DNA of 64,000 nt from an uncultured Bacteroidales bacterium (GTDB lineage Bacteria; Bacteroidota; Bacteroidia; Bacteroidales; Muribaculaceae): the NCBI GenBank assembly GCA_902772965.1, contig CACYCT010000174.1, positions 1 through 64,000 on the forward strand. The letters are read 5' to 3'. Position numbers and translations under genes: made by a program. This document shows positions 43,975 through 52,240 of this stretch, one piece after another (position 1 is the first letter of the stretch; the number at the start of each line of letters is the position of its first letter). The notes under the pieces were generated by a model, which was not told the origin of the DNA, did no database searches, and was given only the letters and a program-made list of their open reading frames with translations.

Positions 43975-44358
43975 TTAGTTGTGTTTTTTATCGGATTTTT
44001 TGAGTCGTTTGAGCTCGGATTCCGTGGCGAGGCTGACGTAGATCTGGAGTGCCGCTCCGGCCATGAGGATTCCCACCCAGTCGGTTGTTCCTTGCCGGTA
44101 GAATGTGGTTGCCGCGGAAACGCAGTAAAGCAGTGCAGCGATGATTCCGATGCGGTGGAGGCGCCGGAGTCTGAGATTTGCTCCGCGGTTGGGTGTGAGC
44201 AGTTGCGAGATGAGCACGAGTGCCGCTCCCGCGGCGAAAACCCATCGCATCCATTGCTCCATGGGTAGAAGCAGCGGCAGCACGGCCATGGCCATAATCA
44301 GTAGCATTCCCACCATGAGGGCGCCGTTGAGCAGTATGGCTGAGGTTTTTTCGTTCAT
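43975..44358 (-). CDS. Small membrane protein with about four helices, 127 aa
   Basis: Residues ~8-30, 38-55, 72-88 and 95-112 are hydrophobic, and the C-terminus is basic (KRLKKSDKKHN). No family was recognised. It lies between the FtsB/DivIC-like gene (4 nt upstream) and the outer-membrane barrel gene (5 nt downstream), so it is certainly part of the same operon. Confidence 0.7.
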   Translation of the reverse strand: MNEKTSAILLNGALMVGMLLIMAMAVLPLLLPMEQWMRWVFAAGAALVLISQLLTPNRGANLRLRRLHRIGIIAALLYCVSAATTFYRQGTTDWVGILMAGAALQIYVSLATESELKRLKKSDKKHN

Positions 44359-44362
44359 CTGA

Positions 44363-44680
44363 TCAGGGGATGTCGGTGATGTAGACGTCCTCGTTGGTAC
44401 GTTTCATTCCGTATTGTTCACGTGCGATTTTCTCGAGGGTCACGCGGTCGGTGTGGAGTTCCTCGAGTTTTGCGCGGTAGATTGCGGCGGAGTCCTCGTT
44501 TTGTTTGATTTTCGCTTTTATCTCGTTGATTTGCTGCTTGTAGGCGTTCTGTCGGAAGAAGTTGTTGTCGCCGAAGAAGAGCAGCATCACGATAAAAGCG
44601 ATGAAGATGAGTTGCGGCACGTTCATCCACCGTGGAATCCACTTGGGTCGCTGTATTTTTTTGAAGTCAAAGATGGACAT
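44363..44680 (-). CDS. Septum-formation initiator FtsB/DivIC-like protein, 105 aa
   Basis: A single membrane helix (residues ~22-42, PQLIFIAFIVMLLFFGDNNF) is followed by a coiled coil (about 48-85, KQQINEIKAKIKQNEDSAAI) and the typical C-terminal block LEKIAREQYGMKRTNEDVY. This fits FtsB/DivIC, which bridges FtsL and FtsQ in the divisome. The Bacteroidetes proteins share YGMK(R/K). A weak -7-like box (TAACTTTA, minus strand 44708-44715) lies 28 nt ahead. Confidence 0.88.
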   Translation of the reverse strand: MSIFDFKKIQRPKWIPRWMNVPQLIFIAFIVMLLFFGDNNFFRQNAYKQQINEIKAKIKQNEDSAAIYRAKLEELHTDRVTLEKIAREQYGMKRTNEDVYITDIP

Positions 44681-44751
44681 GGCTCGGTTGTGTTTCGAAA
44701 AATCGGGTAAAGTTACTAAGAAAACTTGGAATGGCGTGTACTTTTTGTGTG

Positions 44752-44796
44752 GAATTAAGGAATTTAAGGAATTTAAGGAGTTTAAGGAAATTAAGG
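44752..44796. repeat. 9-bp tandem repeat (TTAAGGAAT-type) at the end of a phosphatase gene
   Basis: The core AAGGAATTT is repeated with single changes about four to five times from 44752 to 44796 (GGAATTAAGGAATTTAAGG, then AATTTAAGGAGTTTAAGG). It overlaps the stop codon of the histidine phosphatase gene (44791-44793). A related copy of the same array, on the other strand, lies at 60555-60579. Confidence 0.8.
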
Positions 44797-46095
44797 GTTG
44801 AGGTTGATGGGTGTGTCGAGTTTATTGAGGTAGAATTGCCGCAGTTCGCTCCATCGGTAGTAGGGCGGGTTGTCGGTGTGCACGGGCAGTGTGGCCTCGT
44901 GTTCGTTGTAGAGCACTTTCACGAGAATGTCACCGGTTCCTGTGGTGGGCCGGTAGAAAATCATCTGCATGTTTGCGGCCATGGGTATGATGCGGTAGTC
45001 TTGCCAGTGCAGGTGCAGGTTGTCGAGGTCGGCGGTGTTGTAGCCGATGGAGTCGATGCCCATCAGGCATGCCAGGGGCAGGATGATGGTGTCGTGTCCG
45101 AACCGGAGCGCGGCTCCGCGGGTGTTGGCGTTGATGGTGGTGTCGGCGGTGTAGATGATGTTCCGCAGCAGTTCTCGTGTGGCGAATGGCATGCGGTTTC
45201 CGTTGGCTTCGGCGTTGGCCCAGCGCACATACCAGTAGATGTTTCTAAGTCGCCAGAGTGTGAATATTTCCTCGTTGGTGAAGAGTTTGAACAGGTTGAT
45301 GTGCTCGAACCGATGGTGGTTTTGCAGTGAGCCCACGATTTGGAACACGTCGCGCATGAGGCGGTAGGGGTGCATTTCGTGGTTTGCGTAGGCGGTGTCG
45401 TTAACGAGCATGGAGATGAACCGTTGCGGTTTTATCAGGTTACGGTAGAGGCTGTCGGTGATGTGCGTTGTGGCTTTTCGGATGGGTGTGAAGAGCGTGT
45501 CGGGTCCGTATCCGTAACTGGTGTAGTACATGTCGTGGTACGACGCGTCGGTGGTGATGTTCATCCGTGGGTTTGCCGCGCGCAGGGTCATGGTTTCGTT
45601 CTGCATGGAGAGAATGCACCGCAGCACGACGGTTGCGCGCGCGTCAATCCGTGCGTTTCCCCGGAAGACGGCGGGGAAGTTCTTGAGCATTCTTCGTGCG
45701 ATGGCTTGGTGTTGCTCGGCGCCGATGTCGGTGAGGTCGCCTGTCCGGAGCAGTGATGCGTTCTGCACTTGCTCGAGCACTTGGAGCAGTTGTTCGCCTT
45801 GCGGTGTGAGTTTACCGTCTCGCCGGGCTTTTCTCAGTAGTTCAACGGGTCGTTCATAGGTTTCCTTGTTTGAGAGCCATCTCGAGCCGTGGCGTCCGTA
45901 GTGGTTGATGAAGAACGGCTCGTAGCCTGCCGGAGGCTGTGTGAGCGTTGGCGTGAGGGCGTCGTCGGTGATGGGGTATACGGTGTGGTTTGAGGCCGAG
46001 AGGCGGTGGTTGTCGGTGACCTCGGTTTGTGCTGTTGTGCGTGCCGCGGCGATGAGTGCGGCAAAGGTTATGAGGAGTGTGAGTAGGTGCTTCAT
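44791..46095 (-). CDS. Histidine-type phosphatase (MINPP/phytase-like), RHG...HD type, 434 aa
   Basis: The start at 46095 follows the stop of the upstream paralogue as ATGA and gives a signal peptide (MKHLLTLLITFAALIAAA). The branch-2 histidine phosphatase motif is INHYGRHGSRWLS near residue 67 (nucleophile His in RHG). The proton-donor motif near residue 320 is ALRFGHDTIILPL (HD type). Multiple inositol polyphosphate phosphatase-like proteins of this size are secreted in gut Bacteroidetes. It probably removes phosphate from phytate or other phosphoesters. It is one of a tandem pair. Confidence 0.85.
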   Translation of the reverse strand: MKHLLTLLITFAALIAAARTTAQTEVTDNHRLSASNHTVYPITDDALTPTLTQPPAGYEPFFINHYGRHGSRWLSNKETYERPVELLRKARRDGKLTPQGEQLLQVLEQVQNASLLRTGDLTDIGAEQHQAIARRMLKNFPAVFRGNARIDARATVVLRCILSMQNETMTLRAANPRMNITTDASYHDMYYTSYGYGPDTLFTPIRKATTHITDSLYRNLIKPQRFISMLVNDTAYANHEMHPYRLMRDVFQIVGSLQNHHRFEHINLFKLFTNEEIFTLWRLRNIYWYVRWANAEANGNRMPFATRELLRNIIYTADTTINANTRGAALRFGHDTIILPLACLMGIDSIGYNTADLDNLHLHWQDYRIIPMAANMQMIFYRPTTGTGDILVKVLYNEHEATLPVHTDNPPYYRWSELRQFYLNKLDTPINLNP

Positions 46096-47396
46096 TGTAT
46101 GATGGCGGGGATGTAGGGTTGTCGGGAGAGTTTGTCCATGTAGTAGTCGCGCACGTCTTTCCACCGGTAGTAGGGTGCGATGTCGGTTTTGACGGGCAGT
46201 GTGGCTTCGGCTTCGTTGAGCAGAACCTTGACGAGGATGTCCTCGCCGGGATGGTCAGGCCGGTAGAAGATCATCTGGATGTTGCATGCCATGGGGAAGA
46301 TTTTGTAGCTCTGCCAGTGTTTGTCGAGGTTGAGCAAGTCGGTTGTCTGGTAGTCGGCTCCGTTGATGCCCATCAGGCAGGTCAGCGGCAGAACGACGCT
46401 TTCGTGTCCGAAGCGCAGGCTGGCCGAGTTCCGGTTGAGGGCGATGGCTCTGTCGGCGTCTTCGATGAAACTGAGCAAGAGGTTGGTTTGCATGAAGTCG
46501 ACGCGGCAACGCGTGAGTGGTGTTTCTCCGGAGTAGACGTACCACCGCATGTTGTTGTACCGCCACACGTTGTATGCGTCGTCGAGGCTGAACAGGTCGT
46601 ACATGTCAACGTGCTCCCATGCGTGGTGGCTCTGCATGTTGCCCACCACGTCGAAGAGGTTGATCATCAGTTCTGTTCCCTGGATGCTGTCTCGGGCGAA
46701 CCGTTTGTCGGAGAAGAGTTTCCGGAGCATGTGTTCGGGTTTGACGAGTTTGTCTCGCAGTTGTTCGGTCAGCGGCAGGGCGGCTTTTCTGAGCGGTCCC
46801 ACGACGGGGTCGTCGTAGTTCATGTAGTACATCTCGGCGTGGCTGGCGTCGGATGTGATCTGCAGGTTCGGATTGAGGCTTTTGAGCACGTCGAGCTCGT
46901 TCTGCATCGAGAGTATGCACCGGATGACGATTGTGCTCCTTGCCCGCACGGGTGCGTCGCCCAGGAAGACGGTTGGGAAGTTGCGGAACATTCTCCGTGC
47001 GATGCCCTGGTGCTGTTCGGCTCCGATGTCGCTGAGTTCTCCGTCGCGTCCGCGTGCGGCGTCGCGGAGTTGGCGGAGGATGTCGAGCACTTGTTTCCCT
47101 CGCGGAGTGAGTTTTCCGTTGCGTTCTCCTATTTCGAGTTGCTGCACGGGGAACTCGTACATTTTCATTCCGATGAGCCAGCGTGAGCCGTGTCGGCCGT
47201 AGTGGTTGATGAAGAATGGCGTGTAACCTTCGGGTGTCGGGGTGAGTTCGGGTGCATCGCTGTCGTTGACGATGGGGTATGCCCAATAGTTGTTGGCGCT
47301 GATGCGGATGTCTTTTTTGAAGTCGTCTTTGGCTCCGGCGTTTGCCGTGATGGCGAGTACGGCCAGGAGAGCGGGCAAAAGGTGTTTTATGCTCAT
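46092..47396 (-). CDS. Histidine-type phosphatase paralogue, RHG...HE type, 434 aa
   Basis: A signal peptide (MSIKHLLPALLAVLAITANA) precedes the same fold as the neighbour at 44791-46095. The RHG motif is FFINHYGRHGSRWLIG (His65-His69). The distal donor motif is SLRFGHESVVLPLTCLMG, with Glu in place of the Asp of its partner. It is clearly a tandem duplicate: the segments SRWL, LSDIGAEQHQGIARRMF, RCILSMQNEL and the end DVRDYYMDKL have counterparts in both. The HE variant recalls the HAE motif of MINPP enzymes, so the two copies may differ in cleavage or substrate. It starts 12 nt after the stop of the AlbA_2 giant gene. Confidence 0.85.
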   Translation of the reverse strand: MSIKHLLPALLAVLAITANAGAKDDFKKDIRISANNYWAYPIVNDSDAPELTPTPEGYTPFFINHYGRHGSRWLIGMKMYEFPVQQLEIGERNGKLTPRGKQVLDILRQLRDAARGRDGELSDIGAEQHQGIARRMFRNFPTVFLGDAPVRARSTIVIRCILSMQNELDVLKSLNPNLQITSDASHAEMYYMNYDDPVVGPLRKAALPLTEQLRDKLVKPEHMLRKLFSDKRFARDSIQGTELMINLFDVVGNMQSHHAWEHVDMYDLFSLDDAYNVWRYNNMRWYVYSGETPLTRCRVDFMQTNLLLSFIEDADRAIALNRNSASLRFGHESVVLPLTCLMGINGADYQTTDLLNLDKHWQSYKIFPMACNIQMIFYRPDHPGEDILVKVLLNEAEATLPVKTDIAPYYRWKDVRDYYMDKLSRQPYIPAIIQ

Positions 47397-47407
47397 GGTT
47401 TCGTGTG

Positions 47408-50400
47408 TTATGGTTTGAGTTGTTCGAGCAGTCGATTGATGGCGTCCTCGACGGTTCCGGTTCCGGGTCGGACGCTGTATCCGACCTGTCTAGCGGGCAG
47501 GTCAAGTCCGTTCTCGAACCGTTTGAGCAGCGCCGCGGGAATGACTTCGCAGGTGATGAGTTGGTTGAAGTCGGCGTTAAACAGGGTGGCGCCGCGTGAG
47601 TTGATGGTGTTGTCTTCGAGTGTGGTTACGCGTTGCGCCCGGAAGACGGTGTTGTTTTGTCCGTCTTTGAGAATCAGGAGTATGGCGTCGTCCTTGTGCA
47701 CGGGGCAGACGAACACGGGGCGTTGTCCGGCGCCGTAGTTGTAGAAACTTTTGTCGTTTTTCTCGGTGATTTCGTGCAAGGGCACCCGCAGTGCGGTCAG
47801 TTGCGGCCGTGAGCCGTTTTTCCCGAGGTATACCATTGCGAGGAATCCGTCGGCTTCGTGCTCGTGAATGGCGAGGGTGAGTTCGCTGGAGTATTCCTCA
47901 TGGATGTCGTTGCGTGTGTAGAAGTACTTGTTTTCGGGCCGGAAGTAGATGTATCCCACGATGTCGGGGATGTATTCGGGGTCGTATTCGTGAAGGGCGT
48001 TGGGGCGGATCAGGCTTGTGGGAATGTTCTGCAGTTGTTGGGTGGCAGGCGGTGTGGGCACGGGTTCGGGCGCGGGCTCGTCGATGGGGACTTTCTCGTC
48101 GGCGGATTTTTGCTGGTCGAAGAGTTGGCTTCGGTCTTCGCGGTATCTTTCGAGGTCGTCTCCGGTGAGTTCGCGGGTGGAGGTTCCTTGTCGGACGTAG
48201 ACGTGCCCGTCGAGGGTGATCAGGTGGGAGCAGGATTTGATGGAGAGGATGTACACGTCGTGTTTGGCCGTGTCGTCCCATTTTCCGTCGACGAAGTTGT
48301 TTGCCGTCACGCCGAGTTGGTCGTGGATGAGGTTTCTCACGTGCAGGTCGAACTTGTCGCGTGAGCGGAAGAATTTGAGGTCTTCGTCAAGACCGGCTTC
48401 CACGCCGTTGTCACGCACGCCGAAGTAGAGAGTTCCACCGTTCGCGTTGAGCATGCCGCACACGACGCGCAGTATGTTTCGTCCTTGCCGTTCGATGTCG
48501 CGCTGCATTCCGCTGTCGGGCGGGGTGATGATGCTGGTTTTGAACTCGACGTAGAGCGATTCGGAGCCGTAGTATTTGGCCTGTTCCTGGCTGTGGTCGT
48601 TCACCCGGAGCAGTGTCATCAGCCTTGCCTTGATGGCCGAGCGTTGCTCTTTGACGGCGTCTTGTCCGAGCAGGTTGATGGAAAGCACCATTTTTGCCAT
48701 CAGTGCCTCGGTGGAACTCTCGTTGATGGTCATCTCGTAGAGTTGCTCGTTTGCCACGGGGAAGTCGAGGCTTCCCACGATGTAGAGCATGTTGTAGAGG
48801 CGTTTCAGGGTTGGTGTGTTTTCGACCGATTGCGCGTATTGCTGCAGTTTTTCGAGATTGATCCGGTCGTTCTGGTCGTATCCGGCGAGAATGTCGAGCA
48901 GGTCAAGGTGCCGGTTGATGATGTCGACTTGCTCATCGTCGTTGATGATCCGGGCAAGTGTGCGGGCCATGAACAGGAAATTGAACGAGCCCACGTAGTC
49001 GTCGGGCAGGAATTGCGCCGCGCGGCGCACCACGAGCACGAGTTCGCGCATCATTTCGGCGGGCAGTTCGTCGTAGACTTCGGGGGTGGCTTGCCCTTCG
49101 TTGTCGGTGTACTGTTTCTGTCCGAAGTTCTGCATCAGGTTTCTGAACGGGTCGTGGTGCTGGAAGGTCTCGAGGTCGTCGGCGAGTCGTGTGATTTCGC
49201 CGTAGATACTGTTGCCGCTGTTGATGTTGTTTATTTTCACGTGCACGAAGGAGCGGTTGGAGATTGTGCCGGCGATTCCGTCGGCGGTGGCCCAGATGGA
49301 GTAGCCTTCGCGTGTGAGGATGGTGTATTGTCCCCGCTCGTTGCGTGCCGCCACCACGCCGACAAACTCGTCGCCGACGTGGACGTTCTCGTAAATGAAG
49401 TCGCCCACGTGCTGCGCCATCCGCATTTGCGGGTCGCCTTGCCGGTTGTGGGTGGTTACGGTGGCCGGGTAAATGAGATGTTGTCCGGTTTCGTTGTCTT
49501 TGAAGTAGTTCAGGTCGGGGTCGTCTTTGAACCACTGCACGATGTCTCTGACGTGGAGCCATCCCTCACCGGTGAATTCATCGTCTACGATGGTGCAGTG
49601 CAGCACGCTTAGGTTGTTGCTGTCGGTTCCGTCGATGATCACGTGTACGTTGTCACCGATGTCGGCTTGCATTTTCCGTCCGATGGTGGTTGTTTTCTCG
49701 GCATGTTGCCCGAATAGGGCGTCGTCGATTTCTTCCCACATGCGTCGGAGGTAGGTTGTGTTTCTCATCCGCTTGTGGTTGGGTGTGTTGACGGATTCGA
49801 GCAGGTTGACCTGCATGTTGTGCCACGGCAGGATTCCCCCGGGCAAGACGGGGCTGGCCATTTGAGAGGCGTTGAGCGGCTCAACGGCGATGCCGTCGGG
49901 CTTGATGACGAGTTGCACTTTCTGTCCGGAGAACCGTAACGGTGTGAAAGTGGTCGGCAGCGTGGGTAGGTCGGTACTGAGTTTGTGTCCGAGCAGTGTG
50001 ACCTGTCCGGTTTCCTCCCATTTGTATTCAAGGGTGCTCTGCTTGAACATGCACAGCGCTGCGAACGCTTTCTCGAGCAGGTTCGCGCGGTTGACACCGG
50101 GTTGCAGGGTGAGGTACCGGTAGAGCAGGGCGAGATTCCGGTTTCTCACGGCGTCGTCGCGGTTGTCGGTGAGCATGAGTTGGATGGTGAGCGCCTGCAC
50201 GATTTTGGTGTAACTGTCGTTGTCGTCTTTGTTGTCCAGCGCCGAGAGTTCGTCAACACGTTCGCGTGTGTCTTCGATGAACATCTGCAGTGTTTCGACA
50301 AACGCGCCGCGGAAGGGCTCGTTCATCCAGTTGCCTCGGTCGGAGCCGTGAATGACGTCGAAGATGTTACCCATCTTTTGGTTCACCAGTTGGGGCAGAA

Positions 50401-51076
50401 TCTTGAAGATGGTCATCATCACCTGGAATTGTTTGTGCGGGTGGTAGAGGTATCCCGATTTCTGCATGTTGTCGAGCAGGGTGTCGATGTACTGCTCGTG
50501 CTGGTCCGACTCCACCAGTTCGAGCGCTCTGATGAAGTGGTTGGCGTTCTCGGCGCGTGTCGAGAGCCAGTCTTGCAGGGCAGTCCGCTCTTGTGCGGTG
50601 AAACATTGCCGGAGGAATCCCGAGCCTTCGAGCAGGTAGAGGCAAATACGGCGGTAGATTCCCAGCATGGCAATCATGCGGTTGATGCTCCGGTTGAGTT
50701 GTACAACGATGGCTCGCCGCTGATTTTGTAGGGTGAGTGCCTTGTTTACCTCGATTTTCCTGTCAAGCGCCTCGATTTGGTCGCGCCGGTCTTGAATGTT
50801 CTGCTCAATAATCCAGGGTGTGATGTGCCGTTCGGTGGAAGAGAGCGCCGTGATTACCCATCTGGGGTCGTTTTCCTGAAACCTGAGGCGTGCCACGGTG
50901 TAGGCGTCAAGGTTGTCGAACATTCGCCGTATAAACTCGATGTAGACTTGGCTTTGCGGTTCCACGGAGGCCGAGACGGCGTTGATGATTTTCTTGAACG
51001 ACCACAACGGCAGTGAGCGTTGCCGGATGTGCGTTCCGCCAATGTGGTTGGCTTGGGTTGTGTTCATGTCTGGCAT
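47408..51076 (-). CDS. Large AlbA_2/Schlafen-like nucleic-acid-associated protein, about 1222 aa
   Basis: Residues ~840-985 match the AlbA_2 (SLFN-like) domain: SLYVEFKTSII, then RVVCGMLNANGGTLYFGVRD and DGHVYVRQGTSTRELTGDDL. The large N-terminal part (~1-835) is mostly helical with beta inserts near 480-620 that look like OB/S1 folds (GEGWLHVRDIVQWF, GDEFVGVVAARNERGQYTIL). A proline-rich linker follows the AlbA_2 domain, then a ~200-aa beta C-terminus. The family is known to bind nucleic acid. A -7 box at 51111-51118 would place transcription near 51104, so the first ATG (51103) would be leaderless. I chose the ATG at 51076; another is at 51067. Function unknown. Confidence 0.75.
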   Translation of the reverse strand: MPDMNTTQANHIGGTHIRQRSLPLWSFKKIINAVSASVEPQSQVYIEFIRRMFDNLDAYTVARLRFQENDPRWVITALSSTERHITPWIIEQNIQDRRDQIEALDRKIEVNKALTLQNQRRAIVVQLNRSINRMIAMLGIYRRICLYLLEGSGFLRQCFTAQERTALQDWLSTRAENANHFIRALELVESDQHEQYIDTLLDNMQKSGYLYHPHKQFQVMMTIFKILPQLVNQKMGNIFDVIHGSDRGNWMNEPFRGAFVETLQMFIEDTRERVDELSALDNKDDNDSYTKIVQALTIQLMLTDNRDDAVRNRNLALLYRYLTLQPGVNRANLLEKAFAALCMFKQSTLEYKWEETGQVTLLGHKLSTDLPTLPTTFTPLRFSGQKVQLVIKPDGIAVEPLNASQMASPVLPGGILPWHNMQVNLLESVNTPNHKRMRNTTYLRRMWEEIDDALFGQHAEKTTTIGRKMQADIGDNVHVIIDGTDSNNLSVLHCTIVDDEFTGEGWLHVRDIVQWFKDDPDLNYFKDNETGQHLIYPATVTTHNRQGDPQMRMAQHVGDFIYENVHVGDEFVGVVAARNERGQYTILTREGYSIWATADGIAGTISNRSFVHVKINNINSGNSIYGEITRLADDLETFQHHDPFRNLMQNFGQKQYTDNEGQATPEVYDELPAEMMRELVLVVRRAAQFLPDDYVGSFNFLFMARTLARIINDDEQVDIINRHLDLLDILAGYDQNDRINLEKLQQYAQSVENTPTLKRLYNMLYIVGSLDFPVANEQLYEMTINESSTEALMAKMVLSINLLGQDAVKEQRSAIKARLMTLLRVNDHSQEQAKYYGSESLYVEFKTSIITPPDSGMQRDIERQGRNILRVVCGMLNANGGTLYFGVRDNGVEAGLDEDLKFFRSRDKFDLHVRNLIHDQLGVTANNFVDGKWDDTAKHDVYILSIKSCSHLITLDGHVYVRQGTSTRELTGDDLERYREDRSQLFDQQKSADEKVPIDEPAPEPVPTPPATQQLQNIPTSLIRPNALHEYDPEYIPDIVGYIYFRPENKYFYTRNDIHEEYSSELTLAIHEHEADGFLAMVYLGKNGSRPQLTALRVPLHEITEKNDKSFYNYGAGQRPVFVCPVHKDDAILLILKDGQNNTVFRAQRVTTLEDNTINSRGATLFNADFNQLITCEVIPAALLKRFENGLDLPARQVGYSVRPGTGTVEDAINRLLEQLKP

Positions 51077-51110
51077 AATAAATCTTTTTTTGGGTTGATG
51101 CAATAGCAGG

Positions 51111-51118
51111 CAAAATTA
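51111..51118 (-). promoter_or_regulatory. Bacteroidetes -7 box (TAATTTTG) upstream of the AlbA_2 gene
   Basis: The minus strand reads TAATTTTG here, so the predicted start of transcription is about 51104. That argues against translation from the ATG at 51103. The 290-bp gap to the divergent gene at 51393 also contains the plus-strand promoter at 51321-51350 and otherwise only AT-rich DNA. Confidence 0.55.
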
Positions 51119-51320
51119 CAAAAAACCGATGAATTTCTTCGGTTGCTTTTTCTTAAATAATGTGTATGATATATTTTGCGGTTGATAATGAAACACATAC
51201 ATTTTTCTCAAAAAAAGTTAAACCGCCATGCATGGGTCGAGAGCGGTTCGGCCGGTGGCTGATTTCCGGCCGCTGAAAACGATAATGTGTGGTTTTGAGC
51301 AAAAAAATGATGGTAAATAA

Positions 51321-51350
51321 TTGTGGGTTGACAAATATTTTATACTTTTG
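51321..51350 (+). promoter_or_regulatory. Bacteroidetes promoter (-33 TTG, 19-bp spacer, -7 TACTTTTG)
   Basis: TTG at 51321-51323 and TACTTTTG at 51343-51350 are separated by 19 bases. It is 43 nt ahead of the TPR gene ATG at 51393. Confidence 0.65.
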
Positions 51351-51392
51351 CAGGCTGAAAAATTTCCGCAAACAATATAGAACGAAAATACA

Positions 51393-52073
51393 ATGGCAAA
51401 GAAAAAGAACGAACCCGTGCGCACCACGCTTGAGGAAGTGAACGAGTCACTTTCAACGGCCGCGCACCGACTGGAAAGCAACAAGAAGTACATCTACTGG
51501 GCGCTGTACGCCGTGGCCGCAATCGTGGTATTGATTGCCGCTTATGTGTACCTTTACCGTAATCCCAATCTGGAGAAAGCCCGCGACATGATCGGAAAGG
51601 CCGACGTTGAACTGCTGCAGGGCGACACCGAAGCCGCCTTGGCCGACTATCAGAAAGTGGCCAACGCATACAGCAACAAGCCCGCCGAGCGCGCCCCGCT
51701 CAACGCCGCCATCCTGCTTTTCGACCAAAAGAAATACAAAGAGGCAGCCCAATATCTCGAGAAATACGACCCCGACGGCAACCTCGTAGGCCCCGCCTCG
51801 CAATCGCTGCTCGGCGACTGCTACGTGAACATGGACCAACTCGACAAGGCCCTGGCCGCATTCGACAAAGCCATTGAGCTGGCTAAGGACAACGACTATT
51901 ACAAGCCCACCTTCATGGTCAAGAAAGCCACCGTGCTTCATGCTCAAAAGAAATACGATCAGGAACTGAAAATCTACGAGGACATCCGCGACAACTACTA
52001 CGAGTGGACGCAGATCTACCGCTTCAGCCCCGAGAAATACATCGAGCGCGCCAAAGCCGCCGCAGGCAAGTGA
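51393..52073 (+). CDS. Membrane-anchored TPR protein, 226 aa
   Basis: A basic N-terminus and one membrane helix (residues ~33-55, YWALYAVAAIVVLIAAYVYL) are followed by three to four tetratricopeptide repeats (e.g. ADVELLQGDTEAALADYQKV and SLLGDCYVNMDQLDKALAAF). This resembles YfgM-type periplasmic TPR proteins anchored in the inner membrane that interact with chaperones or the translocon. Such homologues are common in Bacteroidetes. It has its own promoter and a terminator at 52110-52145. Confidence 0.85.
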   Translation: MAKKKNEPVRTTLEEVNESLSTAAHRLESNKKYIYWALYAVAAIVVLIAAYVYLYRNPNLEKARDMIGKADVELLQGDTEAALADYQKVANAYSNKPAERAPLNAAILLFDQKKYKEAAQYLEKYDPDGNLVGPASQSLLGDCYVNMDQLDKALAAFDKAIELAKDNDYYKPTFMVKKATVLHAQKKYDQELKIYEDIRDNYYEWTQIYRFSPEKYIERAKAAAGK

Positions 52074-52109
52074 TTCCGCCGCAGCGAGAATCACGCCAAA
52101 AGACACATC

Positions 52110-52145
52110 AGCGTTTCCGTGCCATCGGCATGGGAACGCTTTTTT
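52110..52145 (+). terminator. Rho-independent terminator after the TPR gene
   Basis: AGCGTTTCCGTGCC and GGCATGGGAACGCT pair with one bulge around ATC, followed by TTTTTT. Confidence 0.8.
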
Positions 52146-52201
52146 GCGGAACCTTTCCGATTTTTAGCCGTCATGGTATCCGGAAATCGGCAAGAAAGTG
52201 T

Positions 52202-52209
52202 TACCTTTG
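52202..52209 (+). promoter_or_regulatory. Bacteroidetes -7 box (TACCTTTG) upstream of the THUMP methyltransferase gene
   Basis: TACCTTTG matches TAnnTTTG and lies 31 nt ahead of the ATG at 52241. This supports that start over in-frame openings further upstream, which lie inside the terminator. Confidence 0.6.
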
Positions 52210-52240
52210 CGCTCACAAACAATCTCACCCCCTGATCGCG

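Noticed and set aside
51076-51103. ATG at 51103 as start of the AlbA_2 gene
   Set aside because: The -7 box at 51111-51118 would start transcription at about 51104, leaving no leader, so a later ATG is more likely.
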